Numbered from the stretch's first letter, positions 10,090 through 23,398 are shown. The stretch is 64,000 bases of DNA from Porodaedalea pini (GCA_002794775.1 NBAY01000097.1:55937-119936); one strand, 5' to 3'. Made by a program: numbers and translations. The notes: generated by a model from the letters alone, not told the origin.

Positions 10090-12658
10090 ATGACTTCAGG
10101 TACAGGATCTGTGTTCTCTACGGACTCTGGATTTCTCTCCACCCCGATCTCATTCGGCCTGGCAGCCGTTAGCCAAGATGATGGTTTCAAGGCTCATGCC
10201 CCGATCGTCGACAAGTTCCTCCAAGATGATATGTCTCGCGCTCGAAAGTGGTTGCCGTTCGACCAATTCTTATGTGGCCTGGGGGCAGATTCAGACGCGT
10301 TAGAGACTAGAGATGAGGATGTTTACAGAATTGCAACGAGTCCAGTCGTGCAAAATTTCCGTGACGTTTACTGTAAACCCGTTACAAAGGAGACCGAACG
10401 CTACGGTCGCTATTGCGATCTGGCCAACCATGTCATATCACAGCTACCCGCGGATTCACAGACTATACTTTTTTCTCGCAACGATCCCAATCTTATCTAC
10501 GGTGCTTATGATAGCACGCGCAAACCCGATGTTATCACGCTCAGCAGCAAAGATCCCTCCGTCGCAAATAAGGAGTGGGAGAAATACAGCGAGAAGGGCC
10601 CTAAAGGAGTGGACTGGACCTGGTGCATTGTCTTGTTCCTATTTGAGTTCAAGCTCTATATGAACGGCATCCTTCACTTTAAAGACATACTTCCTCCGCC
10701 GACTGTCACCTCTTCCACTGCTCCTGTTGTTCCCTCTAATTCCACGGATACCCCGTCGACTGCCTCCGCTCAGCCCCTTAATGTCAATTGTGAATCTTCT
10801 AAACCTTCTGAACAGAAGACTACACAACGCGCGACGGCGAAATCGGGGAAGGGAAAGAAATCACCTTCTTCGGATACAATACTAAGTGCATCATCGGCCA
10901 CGTCGACGAAGTCCGCCAAACGAAAGGCCATGCAGATGGAGGCAGACGCTATATCTGAAACCAGCAGTAAACGGATACGTAGGGAAATTCGCGAACCGAG
11001 ACAAGACTTGATGATCCAATGTGCTCGGTATGCAGTAGATCAACTATCGACCGTGGTGAATCGCCGTCATTGCATATCCGGTCTTGTGCTCGATGGTCGG
11101 TTGTGGTTGGCGTACTATGATCATGGCGGGATCGTAACCTCGACACCACTGGACTTTATCAGTGATCTTTACCGATTCGTACTGCTTATCAAGACGTTAG
11201 CGGAGATGAGTCCAAGGGACTGTGGGTTCATCGAAGGCCTGGAGGACGTTAGTACGCTGGACATCGACGACACCTTTTCCACCATTTCGTCTTTGTCCAG
11301 TCAAACGGGGAAGCTTGGCGATGTTGAGACGGGGAACGTCGACGAAAATTCTCCAGACCCCGCTGAATTGTCCAGCCAACCAGAGTTAAACCAGGAGGGT
11401 TCTAGCCAGTCGGAATCCAGTCTGGAAGAGTCTAGTCAAGTTACGGCGGCTAGCGATGCAGACGGCACTTATCAGCCCAGTAGCCCAGATCTCGAAGTCC
11501 GCAAAGAGGACACGGAGGATCGACCAAAATGGCGATTGAAAGTCAAGGGCCACGAATTGTTGCTGTTTGGGTCTCTTGTGAGAAGGGCGCCGTATGGTTT
11601 AGTTGGCAGATCTGGTAGAGTCTACGCGACGAAGAGTCGAACCTTGGATATCAAGAATCCAAATAGAAAGTACGCGATCAAGATGAGTTGGCCGTTGGTG
11701 AGGCGAATTTCCGAAGCCGAAATACTGGATAAAGCGAAGAGGGAGTTGGAAGCGCTTGATGGAAATCCGGACCACAGGAAGCAACACGGCGACAGAAACC
11801 TCGTAGACTGTCTCCCGAAGCTTTTTCTGCACGAAGATCTCGATGAGCTTATGAAAGAAGGCTCTTTCAGATTTAGAACGATGCACGACGAATTTTTGCC
11901 GGAAAATCGGGTCTGCCGCGTGCTGGCCTTCGAGTATCTCATTCCTTTATTTGCGTTAGGTGATTTGGACGATTTCAAACAATGTGTTCGAGACATGGTC
12001 CAAGGTAAGATGAATGCTCTGGAATGCAACTGAAACTGACATTTGCATTCCAGGACATCACTTTTTATTCATCAGTCCATCGCGTATTCTCCATCGCGAC
12101 ATCAGTATCGGTAACTTGATGGTCCGCCTTGAGGATGATGGGGGAATACATGGTGTCTTGAATGATTGGGACCTCGCTGAAGTCGGTGAGCCGACTCCTG
12201 ATGGACATACGGGGACTCGCACAGGAACTCGTCCGTTCATGGCATGGGAGCTTCTTGTGCCTTATCCGCCCGCTCACATGGAGAGGTTCGATTGGGAATC
12301 GTTCTTCTACGTTCTCTATTGGATAGGATGTTACTACTCCGAAGGGAAACAGATACATACCTCGATTCTGTCGCACTGGAACAGTCCGGATGACAAGTCC
12401 TTACTCAGTACCAAACAGTCCATGACGAGCGCGGGGGATCCTTCCATGATCCTCAAAGTTACTGACTTCTATAAGCCCCTCGCTTTAGCATGGCTTGTGC
12501 CTATTTCAGAACTTTTCCAAGAAGGATACCGGGCGCAGGGTGCATCTACGGTGGCCAAATTCACGGCAAAGCCAGGCGATGTAGAACAGGAGTTTGACAT
12601 GGAGACTCTTGGGGGCCATGTCACGTACGAGAAGCTATGGGGAATTCTTCAGAAATGA
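10090..12658 (+). CDS. FunK1-type fungal protein kinase
   Basis: This is a predicted serine/threonine kinase of the FunK1 family (PF17667), which is expanded in agaricomycetes. I start at ATG 10090, which has a good ACC-ATG-A context. The two exons are 10090-12004 and 12054-12658. The 49-nt intron 12005-12053 (GTAAGA...TTCCAG) restores the typical G-H-x-x-L/F before the catalytic loop. The product is 839 aa. Visible motifs are Y-A-I-K (candidate ATP-binding Lys531), L-H-R-D-I-S with HRD at 652-654, N-D-W-D at 675-678 in place of DFG, and G-T-R-P-F-M-A-W-E downstream. A basic, S/T-rich linker (about residues 230-310) and an acidic, serine-rich linker interrupt the domain, as is common in the family. 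Substrates are unknown. The catalytic residues appear intact. Confidence 0.9.
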
Positions 12659-15192
12659 TGTCGCACCAGCTCGTTGTGAGTCCTTTTATAATGCTCAGGG
12701 TGACGGGAAAGACTCACTCTGAAGTCACGATATTTGTGGCAGGCCATAAATTGAGTTTATGCACGATATACCAAATGTTTACATATCATGTGGAAGTAAT
12801 TACAATATTTATCAACTACGGATCTCTTTATCAGCTACACCCCGACCTTTGTGATTCTAGTTAACGGAGTGGACGTATTCGCTGCTATTACAATGCATTT
12901 CTTGCTCAGAACGACAGGGTTTCAGGAATGGCGATAGATGTCATTCATTATGCACTAAGTGAAGACTACACTCCACCGTACCGTCGGTACTGGCCTCATA
13001 CGAAGATATCTGCTACGCCTCCGGGCTTCCCTGAGGTAGAGTTCCAGACTGTGAGTACAGACTGTTCTAAGGCTCGACTTGAGCATTGAATTCTGGTGGG
13101 CGCACGGGAAGAGACCCCGCTCTGATACTGTCTCATTCATGCATTGCAACGAGGACTCTTGACGGGAAAAAGGGCAGCAGCATCTCTCCTCGATGACACG
13201 CTTTCCCTGATGGCCTAATCCCAACAAAGACTAAGAAATGAAACAATGAGATTGCAAAGTGCAGATACCAACGAGAGGATACAGCGAGAACTAGTGGCTT
13301 TCCTAGTAGAGGAAGCGGAGGCGATACGATACTGTTCAGGAGAAAATGAAAACGCAAGTCCTAGTAGCGGTGGCGATGGATGAAACGAAAGTGCAGATGC
13401 TGAAATTGATGCGAAAAAGACCGAATACGTTACGGGAGACAGGATAGGTAAATAGGGAATACGGAATCCACGAATGAATGACGTGACACAGCAATGAAAT
13501 AGTGATAGGCAGAGTCTGAGAGAATGGGCGGTAAGAGGAGGGATTGGAAACATAAACAGAAGGAAGAGAAAAGGAAGCCCGAACACCAGGAAAATCGAAG
13601 TGAAACGAAACCAAGGCCCGGGGTGAAAGAGAAAACATTAGGGAGTGTACGAGCTCCGACGAAATGGATGAGACAGAAAAAACAGGAGCTGGGGTTAGGG
13701 GGAGGGTGGAAGGTAACAAATCATAATAACAAGCCAAGAAGAGAAGTCGAAAACTACATCAGCGAAGGAGTGCAATGTTCTGGTCCACCGATGGATATCG
13801 GTACGCGACGAACTTCGGGTCCTGGTCCACGAGCTCCTCAATCGCACGTCTCGACGCAACAGACATGTGAGCGATGGAGCTGTAATTACATTTCCATTAT
13901 GCCGCGACCGGCTGCTGCCGCCAACGCCATACTCAGTTACAGACGGCGACCCCCTATCCTGGAGTACATCCGATTCGCAAGTCGGCGGCCCGGGAGGTGC
14001 GACGACAGACAGCCGCGCCTCGCTCGCATTCGCGCTCACGCTCGCCCGCGACCCGCCTGTCATCTTACCCAGCAAGCTTGCAAGCCCAAACCTACTGCGT
14101 CGCTTCCCAAGGTCCTCTCGATTATCCAATCTACCGCTGGTGACACACCCGGCAACTAGTACTGTACTTCCACCCCTTTTCTTATCGGCTCTCACCTTGC
14201 GAACGGCTCCAATGGAGTCTGTTCCCCGTCCCGGGGACGCCCTCCATGAGTCCGTCGGCCTTTGTGTCGATTGGCCCTCAAATTCCTCCCCCCTTCTGTA
14301 CATGCGCTCCTGCAAGGATTTATTCCGCATGCGCTACAATCATTATCCGCCTCAATAAAGTATTCTACTTTCTGGAAGCATGAACATCGCACTCTGGAAG
14401 GAACTTCCTGCGGGAATACTCAACAACGAAGGACTCACGTTGTCCGTCGCAATTCCCTGCGTCCTTGGGGGACGAATCTTAATGAGTTTACGAGAGGCGG
14501 CATCAGAGCAAGATAACACGTTAGACACGAACGAAGACGTGGCTTTGTAGAGTTACAAAGGATTATTGATGTCACATAATGTACCATAGTATTAGTAATG
14601 CTGGCATGACGCGCCTTTGTCTTGCTCTGCCTTTGCCACCTTGCTTCGACTTGTCCGTGAAGTCTTTTATTGCGAGCCGGAACTTGCACCGCTTCATTCA
14701 TATTCTCTGAAAAATCGCTACGTCACGTTCGTCTTTCTTATCATCACTTCTTACGTCCACACAATGTCGACGATCAACCGCAGCAAAGGACATTAATACT
14801 GCATAGACGACCACAGCTCGCAGAGCTTGCATCACATCAGCCACACTAAAATTATGTGGCTTTTAGATTTGAGATACTTTTTAGGAGTCGCTGCAAAGTG
14901 GTGGTACGACTACTTAACGATTTCTAATTTTTCTTGGGTGAAACCAATGAATGTTATACCGCCCATCTTTCCAAGGATCGGCTATTCAGTGGTATCAGCT
15001 AATGGACATACGTACGTACTCCATGGTTGTTCTGTTGCGTTCAACTCCAAGTTAGTCTGTGCCGAACAGGTTTCCGACTCGGAGAGGCACCACAGAAGCT
15101 CGAATGCTTAAGCGACACTACGCCTCAGGAAATGTACGTTACTATCACGCTTTGTCGCTAAAGGCGCCTTACCAAGGACTTCATTATTATAT
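12659..15192. other. Intergenic, no supported gene
   Basis: Between 13.2 and 14.4 kb there are overlapping open frames of up to 211 codons on both strands. They are unrelated to any family I know and lack a coherent splice model. They look like consequences of local GC composition. A short gene here cannot be excluded. Confidence 0.3.
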
Positions 15193-15657
15193 ATGAAATT
15201 CATGCGACGACCTTTCAGCAATCTTCAGTCTAATAAAGACATAGTCGACGAATGGATGTCACTTGAGTTCTATGGCCAACCATCATCCGTATCGTACACC
15301 CCGCTAAAGCCCGACCCTCCTGATACGTTTGTATGTGCTTTTGAAGTACCGGCTGCTGCCACGTCAGAAGACATGGATAAGAAGGACTTGGAATCCTCGC
15401 CGCCGTTTTTGACACTCATCAAAGAAGATGATGACACAAGCGTTCGAGAGCTCTTCGCACGTCTGGAGCACACTCAAATATTTGTGCGGGACTTCTGGAA
15501 GTCCATCGACTGGGATGCAGCGATGAGACAGCAGAGGTGTCTCGACATGTACGCCGCCAAACACATCATCTACTGGCCTACGCCTCTATCCAATTGGAAT
15601 GCTAGGTATCCCAACAGAAGCATTGATGTATCCTTGTTGATGCCAGGTGCTGCATAG
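15193..15657 (+). CDS. Small hypothetical protein (154 aa) or terminal exon
   Basis: I do not recognise this protein. The frame is open from ATG 15193 to TAG 15657. Its composition is natural rather than low-complexity, with an acidic K-E-D-D-D-T stretch followed by a W/Y-rich C-terminus containing F-W-K-S-I-D-W. No signal peptide or membrane segment is evident. It may be the last exon of a longer gene starting upstream, since no clear promoter precedes it. The neighbours give no functional hint. Confidence 0.35.
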   Translation: MKFMRRPFSNLQSNKDIVDEWMSLEFYGQPSSVSYTPLKPDPPDTFVCAFEVPAAATSEDMDKKDLESSPPFLTLIKEDDDTSVRELFARLEHTQIFVRDFWKSIDWDAAMRQQRCLDMYAAKHIIYWPTPLSNWNARYPNRSIDVSLLMPGAA

Positions 15658-16522
15658 CGAGTCTTCTTCGTGACTATATTATATATATGCTCTGGAGAGC
15701 GCCCATGAACATCGCTCATAGGTACATCACACCTCTGCGAAATTGCAATCTGGTGGGCCGTATTATGTCATGTCTCTTCACCATATTCCACTAAGTTTCC
15801 TTCAGACCTTTAAACTCCGTTTCCACGCCTGCTCTCCAGCAATTCTCACATGTCATAGCATCCTCATTCCTTTCGTGTTCATCGACTGATTCGTATATTT
15901 ACGACAGCACAACAATACAGATAATTGTGCATCGAGTCCAAAGCGAAGGCAAGCTGAGTAAAGTGTGTCTGGGAGTGTCGTCAGAGTCTTTATAATCAAA
16001 TGAGCGAGGAAAGCAGAAAGCGATAAAAAAACACTTTGGATATCAAGAGGATGTGGGAGGGATGCACAACAGAGCCGAGCGGCAGACGAAGGCTACCAGA
16101 ATAAGGACAATACATGCAAGAATTCTAGTTGAAACTTTGAACAAAAGGAAACGGACAAACAAGAGGTATGTCGATCCAAACGTTTACAACTTACAACTAA
16201 TACAAGCGGACCAGAGTGCATTTCATCATGCTGCCGGCGGCGGAATGACAAGCACGTCCCTCGACATCCGTGCAGAAGGGCCGAGTTCATCAGGCGTCCC
16301 AGCACCCGAAGAATCGTCCGATAAGGTGTACTGCAGTCTTTGATCTGTATGTTCCTTTTACAATATCACGGCTTCTATAAGGAGTGCTATATAGATTATG
16401 TAAGCATTGCCTTTCTATCGCGCTGTTTTGTGCTCCTTTTCGTTAGCTTTTACTTCGACCGCACACCGCTTTGTACACCCAGCAGACCTATAGAACTAGT
16501 AAAACTGAAGCTCGTGCGATCT
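15658..16522. other. Intergenic, nothing recognised
   Basis: Short unconnected open frames only (for example 16053-16343). I see no domain or repeat. Confidence 0.3.
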
Positions 16523-16877
16523 ATGCTCACCCAACATCTAACAGACCTACAACTTCCTTCCCTAGTGCGTCAGGGGCGTCCAGCAGTAAGAGCTGCGGAA
16601 CCCACGGTGGTCCTGCCTCCCACTTCTGTAGCGAAGACACTAGTCAATATGACACGGGCGCAAGACATCATAAAGGCAGAAATGAGCAAACCAGAGACAG
16701 CGGCTCCTAAGGTGCCACATGTCCCGAAAATTGAGTTCGGCGAGCAGCCGATCAACCGCGAGCAGGTATGTACTCGACTTCATCCTCATAATGCATACCG
16801 AATGTTTATTCTTCGAACAGACGCGGCGTGTTGTTCTAGAGGCACTGATGGCTTTCTCTAGGAGCACCGCCCGTTGA
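16523..16877 (+). CDS. Possible small two-exon gene (99 aa)
   Basis: This is a tentative model. ATG 16523 opens an 81-codon exon that ends at 16765. A 55-nt GTATGT...AACAG intron (16766-16820) joins in phase to an 18-codon exon that ends at TGA 16875-16877. The product would be proline/alanine-rich with a basic amphipathic C-terminus. No family is recognised, and the support is only the open frame and the canonical intron. Confidence 0.25.
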
Positions 16878-17600
16878 GGATGAGCGAACGCGCTCTCTGT
16901 CTTATGACTTCTCCTGGGCGATTCTGACATGTGTGTCCGTCTCTCGCTAGTTCGCAATTTAATAGTCTGGATAGAAGGAGGCAACAGTACATGGCTTGAA
17001 TACAACCGGGGGAGCAGAAGAATGATCAAGTTCCGAAATGTGCCCGCGGATTTCGAGGAGGCCTTGGGCAGCTGGATCGGTCGTCCACTGTGCGAAGCGG
17101 GACAGGTGGACAACGCAAGCATGCACCTGCTCGACACTAGTACTTTTTCGGAAAGGGATCGACACTACGCGTTGTTGTCTGTCAACGAAGTACGAGTACT
17201 AAGTAGTACAGTTTGCTGGCATCAAGCTGCAAAGTACATCCTCCAAATTTTCAGAGCTCCTCGATTTGCGTTTCTTGGTTTATGTCAACGGCCCGACGAC
17301 CGATGAGCAGGAGGCATATATATAGTCATATTTGTTGATAACTGGGTTTACAGCAATCTGAGTACGTTAACATCAGTCGCCTGACGTCTAGTTGAAACTC
17401 GCGCATCCCAACTTTCCTCATCTTCAGATATGACCAAATTACATCTCAAGTGGTACTACATATGTAGGGCATTTGACAGAATTATGTTTGATACTTCCTC
17501 CTTGAACTGCATATTTCATTCTTTCCAATGATTCTGAGACTGTTTTACACGAGTATGCCATTCGCCTTTACATTTATCTTTTATCAAGCACCGGTTCCGC
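16878..17600. other. Intergenic, nothing recognised
   Basis: There is one open frame (16929-17306) without recognisable features. The 3' end of the cysteine-desulfurase-like gene follows on the opposite strand. Confidence 0.3.
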
Positions 17601-19143
17601 TTAGGGATGCACCTCAAGCACTTCTTTAAGCACGGAGAGGAGTGTGTTGACTTCTTCGACAGTGTTGTAGTGCACGAGGGAGATGCGCACAACTGCGTCG
17701 TTGATGTCGATCTTCGGCTGCAGGTTCTCGACAAGCGTGTACGCGTAGAAATGACCGTAGCGGATACCCATCTATTGCGAATCACCATAAGCTAGTTGGA
17801 CGGGATGGCATAACGAGCATGCTGGAATGAAACTTGCCTTCCCTTTCTTGTCGAAATATGCCACAATATCGCGACTTCGAATGGCCTGCTCGCCCGTAAC
17901 CACGAAGCTGACTGTTGGAACGCGCCATACGTCCACTTTCTCGCTTCCCACGATGAGTACTCCACGCGCCCTCGCCTCGTCACTCGTGAGGTAACCGATG
18001 AGTAGCTTTAGTAGCTCTTGCTCATGAGCAGCGATGCGGGCAAATGCATCGTTGACGTCACCTGTAGGAGAGAGCGATCGTAGGTACGGCAATACGCTCG
18101 CGACGGCGTAGGTGAGTTCGTAGCCAGCGCCACCGGGATTGAGCTTGTACGCCTTGTCGTCGACGCTCAGGAAGTGGTGCGTGAGCGCACTCAGCGAGTT
18201 GGCGAGAGAGGCGGCACGTGCGTAGAGGGCACAAACGTGAGGACCATAGACCTAAATTATTGTTGGCTACCTCCCGAAGCAAGCACAAGAAGGACTGCGT
18301 ACCTTATAGTACGAGAAGAAACAATAGTCGACGTCCCATTTCTTTACATCAATACGTCTGTGCGGGGCATACGCGACGCAGTCTACGCAGAACTCAACCT
18401 TCCGTGCACCGTGTTTGGCTGCCTCCACGCGGGCGGCCTTCACGACGCTCTCAACGTCGACGATCGAGCCGAGGATGTTCGAGCATGCGGTGAATGCAAC
18501 GAGGCGGGTCTTCGAAGTGATGAGCGGCAGTAGCGTGTCGATTACGAGTTCCACGCTGTACGTGTTGTTCGGTGTCGAAGGAGATATGGTGTGCGGCCAA
18601 GTCTTCAGGGTCAGCCCTCGGCGAGCCGCGAGTTTCTTCCAAGGACTCGCATTAGCTGGGGTGCACCGCGTCAGTGTGTTGTTGTTGTTTTCAAGTGAGC
18701 CGAACCATCGACGTACCTTCGTGCTCACCCGTGATAATAAACTCCTCGTCGTCCAAAACGTCGTTCTCGATCGCTCTGACGAGATTCTCTGAGGCTTGAG
18801 TGGAACTGGATGCAAAAGCTATCTCGTTCGAGGATGCGGCGTTGATGAGTTCTGCCGTTGCATTCGGCCCTTCTGCGACGCGATTCGTACTCGCTACGGA
18901 GATGCTGTAGTCAGCGCCTGTGCATTGCGAGTCAGTATGGCCAAATACAATGTGATCCATAAATTGTCAGAACTCACCGAGCTGCACGTTTGTGTTCAGA
19001 AGGTAATCCGAGATGCGATCAACAACAGTTTTCAGACACTGTGAGCCGCCGGCGTTATCTGCGAAGATATAGCCTTCTTTCAACGCCGGGAAGCTTGCGC
19101 GCGCTTTCCCGATGTCCAGAGAATCTTGAGCCGCAGCTGTCAT
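17601..19143 (-). CDS. Cysteine-desulfurase-like PLP enzyme (aminotransferase class V)
   Basis: This is a PLP-dependent fold-type I enzyme close to the cysteine-desulfurase-like (VC1184-type) subfamily, so a C-S lyase or aminotransferase role is likely. The substrate is unknown. The model, from ATG 19143, is complement(17601-17771, 17838-18251, 18303-18655, 18717-18917, 18978-19143). It sums to 1,305 nt (434 aa) with every junction in phase. Landmarks are D-N-A-G-G-S near the N-terminus, G-E-H-E-A-N after exon 2, S-Y-Y-K at the end of exon 3 with Lys240 as the likely PLP lysine, then V-Y-G-P-H directly after the intron. The last exon has G-I-R-Y-G-H-F-Y-A-Y. Introns are 51-66 nt. The last one (17772-17837) begins with GC instead of GT. 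The gene looks intact. Confidence 0.88.
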
Positions 19144-19309
19144 GACTCGCAAACAAACTCAGTCCCAAGAAGGAGATTTGCGTTGAAGACGTGTGTGAAA
19201 CGCCTTGTGTCAGTTGTAAGAGGATGAACTTGAGATAAACCATGGTCAATTGATAGACACTTGTTCTCGAGGATAGAACTTAGAAGAGTCCACGAACGCT
19301 CGGCAATAT

Positions 19310-20085
19310 CGGCACTTATCTTCTAACTCCCATCATCCCCATTGTGGGAACATTCGTGTTGAGACCTTGCCCCGTCGATGACGCACGATCCCTCCATGCA
19401 TTATCGCAGAACTACCCTCCGCTTCAATTGTGTCCTCGACTGCATCATATCGGCAGTCTTGGATTTGAGATCGTCGTTAGCGCCACCATTGTGTCGCCCC
19501 CTCACCCTACATCGTTCCTCACCCTGTCACAGACGCCATAGCCGTCGCCGGGGCAGACACCCAAAACTATCGATCCTACCCGAGCCTCCTGCCTCGGACA
19601 GGGAAACTTTTCACTTTATACGCCGTCGCTTGCTCGCCGCAGCGTCACTTTACACTTCATACTTCATCGCCGCCATCGCCTTCGGCCACATCGGTCGAAA
19701 TTATTACAGAACTTCAGGCCCTATCGGCCGACCCACGCAATCAATTCGAACCGGCTTTTGTCGGTTACCACACACCCCCGGACGCACAACCCGGTCTGCC
19801 GTCAGATGTCGGCACTTATCCCCTCAACCTGCATGCAAAACCTTTCATACCTGCACCGGGCTTACCCTACGAATTAGCAACGATGTATGGACGTCACCCT
19901 CCGGACCTGTCCCATCTCGTCCCCTGTCATTTCATATTCCCCTACAATTTCAACTACAACACATATTATGAATATGCCGCTTCCCTTCAGTTTGAATATG
20001 AGGACATTATTTCATCATGCCCCATTTCTTTTCACCATTTAATCCGTCGGTATATCCCCCGACAGCGCATACACTCTGCGTAACA
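19310..20085 (+). repeat. Dispersed repeat copy 1 with open frames
   Basis: This stretch is recognisably homologous to 26729-27500. Both begin near a C-T-C-C-C-A-T-C-A-T motif followed by GTGGGA, and both encode R-T-x-L-R-F-N followed by a leucine-rich block in one frame (copy 1 from 19378, copy 2 from 26765). Downstream here, one frame stays open to 20083 with a P/Y/F-rich peptide. No known domain was seen. It could be a decayed retroelement leader or an orphan gene family. Confidence 0.45.
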
Positions 20086-20612
20086 CATTTCGTGCCTTGA
20101 CATGGGCAACATCCTATTTACGATCTGTTTTGTTTTCGTCTATGCGGTTGGATGCTGCTTGTAGTAGATAGCAGAGATTATATAAATATCGGCACGTGCA
20201 CTTTTTTCAAGCTTTGACTCCGGCGAAAACGTCTTGCTCCTAACCATCAAAATTGTCGTCCTACTACTATCTCGAAATTTGCGAACACTCGAGTCCGTAT
20301 CAACACAGTGGCCGATTTTTCGCTGTCTGGAACTTCCTGGTCGGTCGAGGCGCAGCTCAGGGCAATTTAAACGACTCGGCGACTGCCAACATCCTTTCGT
20401 CGCGGCTCAACTATGTCTTCAACTCATAAGGAAATTATTACCAATCTGTTGACGCGTAAGTAGTGCGTCGGGCTCGGATCTCACGCATTCTCGTCGCGGT
20501 CATGAGACAGGATCATATACTTAGGCAGAATCTTCAAGCTCCAAGCCTGCACCTTTAAAGCATCGAGGTCGTGCGCTCTTTCCTATCATCCATCGTATTC
20601 TCTCCATCAACC
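20086..20612. promoter_or_regulatory. Upstream region of the FAD monooxygenase
   Basis: No gene is seen. A TATATAAATA sequence lies near 20178, more than 400 bp before the ATG at 20613. Its role is uncertain. Confidence 0.3.
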
Positions 20613-22232
20613 ATGCCTTCTGCAACTCAGACAACCTCCGGTATCACAGAACCATCCGCGGGAATGCACCTTTACGGTGGACGAGAAGCATCCGCACGTC
20701 TGCACGTCCTTGTCATTGGCTGCGGTCTCGGTGGACTTGCAGCTGCGCATTGCCTGGCTCAGGCAGGCCATGAGGTCACGCTCATCGAGGCCGCGCGACG
20801 TCTAGGCGAGGTCGGCGCGGGCATCCAAGTCTCGCCGAATGTCTCGCGTCTTCTCGAACGATGGGGACTCGGAGACAAGCTCGCGGAAGCAGGTGTCGAA
20901 CCCGAGGGTATCGTGTTCCGCCGTTATGACAATGGCGAGATTGTGGGTCGCTCACAGTGGGGCGCAGCTATGCGACGCGAGCATGGCGCACCTTACTACC
21001 ATGTACATCGTGCGGACTTCCACCGTATGGTTTACGAGGTGGCGGTGTCATCCCCTCGAGTGAAGCTGCGATTAAATGCGACTGTCAAGACGGTCGATAC
21101 GAGTCCGAAGCCACAAGTTTCCGTGACTCTCACAACTGGCGAGACTATCTCGGGAGATCTCATCGTGGGTGCGGACGGCGTGAAGAGCATTGTGAGGAGC
21201 ATTGTTCTCGGTCGGCCCGATCACGCTGAGCCGACAGGAGACGCGGCGTACAGAGCAATCATTCCTACGGATGTAATGCTGGAGGACCCAGAGCTGAAGC
21301 CCTTCGTTGACAACCCTGAAATGACGGCGTGGATGGGGCCGGAAAGACACCTGATGGCATATTGCATAGTGAGAACTTGGTTATTCCTTAAGACGAGCGA
21401 CGCTGATTTGAAAAACATTGAAGAGAGCGAAGAAGGAGTATAACCTTGTGATGTTGCATCCGGACGACGGCTCCGTCGAATCGTGGACGGCAGAGGGCAG
21501 TGCGGAGAAGCTGCGTGCTGACTTTGCGGATTTCGACCCACGGTAATTCTGTTTTTTTATAGACATCTACACCTTCTTATCGGAAACGTTGTTCTAGAAT
21601 TAGGAAACTCCTTTCACACGTCAAGTCAACTCTCAAATGGCGTCTCATGGATCGCAAACCACTCGAGACTTGGGTACACCCGGAGGGTCGCGTGGTTCTC
21701 CTGGGAGACGCGTGCCATCCCATGCTCGTACGTCCCTATCTTGACGCCTAACTCCAAAAAAAAATGGGTTCTTAATTTCTAATCCTTCTCTCAGCCTTAC
21801 CGTGCGCAGGGTGCTGCAATGGCTCTTGAAGACGCAGCCGTTCTCGGCTCACTCTTCTCGCACCTCAGCCACCCATCGCAGATCCCGATCCTCCTCAAGG
21901 CATACGAAAAACTGAGACATACTCGCACAGCCAAAACTCAAGCAAGCTCCCGTCTCAATCAACACGTCTTCCACCTACCCGATGGGCCTGAGCAGCGCAC
22001 ACGCGATGCTTTGATGCGCGAGGCTATGGAAAGTGAGGATGCGCGACGGAAGAATGGGGAACTCGAAGAGCTCGCGGATGAGACGAAAGGGAACCCCAAT
22101 CAGTGGGCAGATCGAAGTCTGAACGTTGAGCAGTTCTCGTATGATGCCGATGATGTTGCAGATCGATGGTGGATTGAGGAGGGCGAGACAATGCTTCGGA
22201 AGTTCACGGCGGATGGTGCGCTGGCTGTCTGA
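20613..22232 (+). CDS. FAD-dependent monooxygenase, salicylate-hydroxylase-like
   Basis: This is a group A flavin monooxygenase (PF01494 type) that would hydroxylate an aromatic or related small substrate using NAD(P)H and O2. The exact substrate cannot be read from sequence. The start is ATG 20613, in context AACC-ATG-CC. The exons are 20613-21368, 21433-21542, 21598-21727 and 21795-22232. All introns are GT-AG (55-67 nt) and all junctions are in phase, giving 477 aa. Motifs are G-C-G-L-G-G at residues 36-41 for the FAD dinucleotide fold, G-A-D-G-V-K-S around 186-192, and L-G-D-A-C-H-P at 324-330 followed by Y-R-A-Q-G-A-A-M-A-L-E-D. No signal peptide is seen, so it is probably cytosolic. The gene looks intact. 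Confidence 0.9.
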
Positions 22233-23398
22233 GCACCGCAGTCCATACTTAAGATTGTACGCCTTCTAAATAATCGAATTGTAACGCACGATATCGGCGG
22301 CTGATTAGTTGATTTTATCGAGTGAGTATATTGATGCCCAGGGAAACGTGAGGTGAGTATTTTACAAGCAGAATATAGATAGTATATGAATATTAATGGT
22401 TCGCGACGCGAAAATTTCACAGTATAATGTTCGCGGAAGAGAAGTAGTTGTCGCCGACGACCTCAAGGCGTATAGGAAGGTCTACGACTAGGCTTCCTGT
22501 GTAATCGTAACAACGCCGGAGTCCTTGTTCGTCAAGCTCGCCATATTCAAGAGCAGAATAGCGTCTAGAGTCAAGCTATCCATCTTCTTTTCTGCCTTCT
22601 CCGTGTTGACATTAAATTTGAAGGTATCTGGGATGAAAAATGATGATGATGACCATTGCAAGGACTATCATTCCGCCGTCCAAAACAGCTGCAATGACGC
22701 GGTGAGCCATGGAGTCAAAACAAAATGCGAAAAATGACTGACTGAAGTAGCGCTCGGTCGTAACAATACGACCCGACGATCCATCCGAAAACTCGATTGT
22801 GCGGTATACGGCCCTTCCCAGGCGATTTGAGTCTCAAGGCCGTTGGATTAGCCTAAGTTTACGGTTCTTGCCAAGGAAGTATGAGAATGTGCGTCCGGGG
22901 CGACAATAGGCGACAATATGGTGAAGGACGCAAAGAAACCGTAATACAGTAGTACACACAATCCGGGAGCTCTGTTGCAGTCTTGAACCTGAACCCTTCG
23001 GGGTAGAGTACGCTAAGTAGTATTATCTTGAGCAGCAATATATAACATATTCGATACAGTCGCATTGATCGCAGGCCCATCCTAGAATTAGAACTGCGAA
23101 CGCAAGGGAGAACAATACCCACTTCATTCAAAATATATACGATCATTCATATGCGTCTATGATTCTCAAACGAGGACCGTTGTTTCTGAGTGTATGCGAA
23201 ATCCATCCGGGCTCGCCGCCAGTTCGTAATTTGGCTAAAATTCCAACAGCTGAGACAACCAAGTGAACCTGTTCAATGATAGTAAAATGTGTACCCCGCA
23301 ATTTACTCATATACCTTAACACGGCTCTCGAGCAAATCAGTCCGCGTACGATGGCCTGAGGGCATTGTTAGACTCAGAACAGTATAAATGGATCCCGC
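22233..23398. other. Intergenic, nothing recognised
   Basis: Short frames only. The 3' end of the minus-strand membrane protein gene may extend slightly into this region (to about 23315) if its last intron is spliced. Confidence 0.35.

Noticed and set aside
11599..12376. Minus-strand frames across the FunK1 gene
   Set aside because: The plus strand has the kinase motifs and a valid intron; the antisense frames have neither.
13524..14358. Overlapping open frames on both strands as a gene
   Set aside because: Three or more frames are open at once, no family was recognised, and no splice pattern favours one of them.
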